64,000 nucleotides of DNA. Source: Excoecaria cochinchinensis (lineage: Eukaryota > Streptophyta > Magnoliopsida > Malpighiales > Euphorbiaceae). Shown here piece by piece: positions 61,042 to 64,000 of this stretch. Below the pieces are notes generated by a model. That model was given only the letters and a program-made list of their open reading frames with translations. It searched no databases and was not told the DNA's origin. A program made the position numbers and the translations under genes. Each line of letters opens with the position of its first letter. The first letter of the stretch is position 1. The stretch covers positions 2,668,001-2,732,000 of the forward strand of contig CANTUQ010000078.1 in the NCBI GenBank assembly GCA_947683425.1, in the 5' to 3' direction.

Positions 61042-64000
61042 TCCCCTCCCTCTTCAAAAGAATTCGTCCTCGAATCTGAGTCAAAATCAAAAGGAGATAA
61101 ATCAGAAACATTAAAGGTAGCACTAACACCATATTCACCTGGTAAGTCAATCTTGTATGCATTGTCATTGATGCGTTGCAAAACTTGAAATGGTCCATCA
61201 CCCCTCGCATCAAGCTTTGACTTCCTTTGCTGTGGGAACCGTTCCTTTCGCATATGCACCCAAATCCAGTCACCTGGTTCAAAAATTATTTGTTTTCGCC
61301 CTTTGTTAGCCTTCTGTGCATACATGCGATTCTTCTTCTCAATCTGGTCACGTGCTTTCTCATGTATTTCTTTAACCAAATCAGCCTTCTTTTTGCCATC
61401 TAAGCTAGCAAGCTTATTCAAAGGTAAAGGCGTTAAATCCAACACAGTTAAAGGATTAAAACCATAGACAATCTCAAATGGTGAAAACCCTGTAGAAGAA
61501 TGTATAGCACGATTATATGCAAATTCAATGAATGGTAAACAATCCTCCCAAGTTTTCAAATTCTTTCCAACAATAGCACGCAACATAGTTCCTAAGGTTC
61601 TATTAACTACTTCAGTTTGCCCATCAGTCTGGGGGTGACATGTAGTAGAAAATAAAAGCTTAGTACCTAATTTTCCCCACAAAACTCTCCAGAAATGACC
61701 TAGAAACTTGACATCTCTATCTGACACAATGGTTCTTGGCACCCCATGCAACCGAACCACTTCCCTAAAGAAAAGTTCAGCAATATTTATGGCATCATCT
61801 GTTTTATGGCAAGCAATGAAATGAGCCATTTTACTAAACCTGTCCACAACAACAAATATGTTGTCCCTCCCTTTCCTGGTCCTAGGTAAACCCAAAACAA
61901 AATCCATAGAAATGTCAGTCCAAGGTTCATAGGTACAGGCAATGGTGTATATAATCCATGAGGCATTGTCCTAGATTTAGCCTGTTTACAAGTAATGCAT
62001 CTGGCACAAACCCTTTCCACATCTTTTCTCATGTTTGGCCAATAAAAATGTTCATTAAGCATACCTAAGGTCTTTTGCACACCAAAATGCCCCATTAACC
62101 CCCCACTATGTGATTCCCTCACAAGCAACTCCCTAATAGAACATGTAGGAATACAAAGTTGTTTACCCCTAAAAAGATATCCTTCATGCCTATAATACCT
62201 ATCAAATGCAGCACGCTCACATGCATGATACACAGTAGCAAAATCAGCATCATCAACATACATCTCTTTCAAATGCTCAAATCCAAGTAATTTAGAAGTA
62301 AGCATAGAAATCAAAGCGTACCTTCTGGATAGTGCATCTGCCACCACATTTTCCTTACCCTGCTTGTACTTGATCACATATGGAAACGTTTCTAGAAATT
62401 CCACCCATCTTGCATGCCTTTTGCTCAATTTCCCTTGTCCCTTCAAATACTTGAGGGATTGATGATCACTATGAATCACAAACTCCTTAGACAGCAAGTA
62501 GTGCTCCCATACTTCGAGTGCTCTTACCAATGCATAGAGCTCCTTATCATAGGTGGAATAGTTCAGAATTGACCCACTCAACTTCTCACTGAAATATGCT
62601 ATGGGACGTTTTTCCTGCATCAAAACAGCACCTATACCAATCCCAGAAGCATCACATTCAATCTCAAAAGTCTTAGAAAAGTCAGGCAAACACAAAACAG
62701 GCGCATTACATAATCTCTCTTTTAACATGCAAAAAGCATTTTCTTGCTCTTTCCCCCATTTAAACCCAACATTCTTTTTGACTATCTCATTCAGTGGCGC
62801 GGCAATAGTAGAGAAATCTCTAACAAATCGCCTGTAAAAACTAGCTAAGCCATGAAAACTCCTCACCTCACTAACAGTCTTAGGCGTTGGCCATTCTTGA
62901 ATAGCCTTCACCTTTTCAGTGTCAACTTCCACTCCTTCCCCACTAACCACAAAACCTAAGAAAATTACTTTATTCATGCAAAATGAGCACTTCTTAAGGT
63001 TTCCATACAACTTCTCCTTTCTCAACACACTCAAAACAGCTTTCACATGCAAAATATGGTCATCTAAGCATCTGCTATAAACCAGAATATCATCAAAATA
63101 CACAACTACAAACTTTCCAAGGAACTCACGCAAGACATAATTCATTAAGCGCATGAAAGTGCTAGGTGCATTAGACAACCCAAAAGGCATTACTAACCAC
63201 TCATACAATCCGTATTTAGTCTTAAACGCAGTTTTCCACTCATCTCCCTCTTTCATCCTAATCTGATGATAGCCACTCTTTAAATCAATTTTTGTAAACA
63301 AACATGCACCATGCAATTCATCAAGCATATCATCTAATCTAGGAATAGGGTGGCGATACTTTACAGTGATTTTGTTGACCGCCCTGCAATCCACACACAT
63401 CCTCCAAGTCCCATCTTTCTTAGGTACCAAAAGAACTGGTACTGCACATGGACTCATACTCTCTCTCACATAGCCCTTTTGCAGCAGCTCATCCACTTGT
63501 CTTTGTAACTCCTTCGTCTCCTCCGGGTTACTTCGATAAGCAGGTCGGTTAGGAATCTGAGCTCCTGGTACTAAGTCAATCTGATGCTCAATCCCTCTTA
63601 AGGGTGGCAGTCCGTGTGGCACATCTTCAGGAAATACATCTTCATATTCCTGCAACAAGGTTACAAAAACACTAGGCAAACTCGGGTCAAGGTCAATGTT
63701 AGAAAATAAAGTCTCCCTAAACCGAATTAATATTAAAGCTCTCTTGCCTAAGCACGCACTTTTTAACTCTCTCTCTTTTGCGTAGAGACATGGTTGCTTC
63801 TTAACCTTTTCACTCCTCCAAGTTCTTTTTGCTCACTCTTTTCTTTTCCTTAATTCACTAACTTTTTCTCTCCTGCACTTCCCATCTTCTTTTCCTTACT
63901 AGTGCAGTCACTCACCATTGGGCCTTTATTTTTATTCTTTTCTCTCATGGCCTCTTTTCTCTCTTCTTTTTTTTTCATCTCACTACCCGAATTCCCACTT
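60834..64000 (-). pseudogene. pol of element O, frameshifted and cut by the window edge
   Basis: Frames 61787-63679 (RT with VVYFDD, complete RNase H, integrase zinc finger) and 60834-61907 (integrase core, GPY/F module, LTR-encoded GPVTRSRAKK tail) are separated by a 2-bp deletion near 61929 relative to C, within the PVPSEPW motif. A further 2-bp deletion near 63815 breaks the linker before RT. Catalytic residues match C. The difference from C is small, so both derive from recent transposition of the same lineage. Confidence 0.9.
61042..61060 (-). promoter_or_regulatory. Polypurine tract of element O
   Basis: Minus-strand CTTTTGAAGAGGGAGGGGA beside the LTR, the same as in C. Confidence 0.88.

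Larger units (their letters stand above)
60354..64000 (-). mobile_element. Element O: sister of C, continues past the window
   Basis: LTR of 688 bp (60354-61041), polypurine tract and pol up to the window end. Nearly identical to C throughout, with small indels. Gag, leader, PBS and the 5' LTR are outside. Inserted in the N leader after CCTAG. Confidence 0.93.

Noticed and set aside
1..64000. Endogenous pararetrovirus or envelope-bearing retrovirus
   Set aside because: Integrase, LTRs, PBS and PPT mark Ty3/gypsy retrotransposons. No movement protein, envelope frame or translational transactivator is seen.

Overview
This window is plant nuclear DNA made almost entirely of nested Ty3/gypsy LTR retrotransposons. 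I found no host gene, no structural RNA gene and no bacterial-style feature. The evidence for a plant genome is the Ty3-type order gag (CCHC knuckle), protease (DGG), reverse transcriptase (YFDD), RNase H, integrase (HHCC, DDE, GPY/F); primer-binding sites complementary to initiator methionine tRNA (TGGTATCAGAGC); polypurine tracts; 0.7-1.1 kb TG...CA LTRs; and 5-bp target-site duplications. The species cannot be named; an angiosperm, probably a eudicot, is my inference. In several element types the pol or gag frame runs through the polypurine tract into the 3' LTR and ends in a basic GP-x-TR-x-RA-K-like tail. That layout is known from the CRM (centromeric retrotransposon) clade of chromoviruses, so a centromeric or pericentromeric origin is plausible but unproven.

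Layout (letters are mine). 1-225 is the 5' end of plus-strand element X. It is interrupted by minus-strand F (226-4956), whose gag is interrupted by minus-strand G (4957-11343). G's 5' end is lost at a junction with plus-strand Q (11344-12821), making a large inverted repeat. Q abuts old plus-strand element I (12822-14115 and 21571-23666). I is split by the very young minus-strand element H (14116-21570, TSD cctat, LTRs identical by eye). I is then cut by plus-strand J (23667-26177). J is fused at a 5-bp microhomology to the truncated 3' side of minus-strand D. D (26173-26997, 34092-38471, 42782-43413) is split by full-length C (27003-34091, TSD gtgct), and its 5' LTR is split by full-length gag-only element A (38472-42776, TSD ctaag). 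D lies in the leader of plus-strand E (43414-46479), which sits in the gag of minus-strand K1.

From 46480 to 54388 lie K1 and K2, which appear to share one LTR as a tandem array. That LTR is split by full-length gag-only element L (47797-52163, TSD agaac). K2's leader is interrupted by P (54389-57837). P contains a plus-strand solo LTR M (56047-56893, TSD ataat) and is interrupted by N (57838-60353). N is interrupted by O (60354-window end), a sister copy of C.

Two kinds of element coexist. Pol-bearing ones (F, G, H, I, C, D, O) would supply protease, reverse transcriptase and integrase. Pol-less ones (A, L, P, N, K, E and probably J) carry one frame in which the zinc knuckle, protease and pol are replaced by a conserved acidic domain that runs through the polypurine tract into the LTR. 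These look like non-autonomous partners mobilised in trans. F and P have nearly the same LTR apart from the coding end of U3, which makes F-like elements the likely helpers of the P/A/L/N group. A CACGTG palindrome in a conserved context lies about 50-60 nt before the gag ATG in every subfamily whose gag start is visible (17 nt before the ORF in N), a candidate shared packaging or dimerisation signal.
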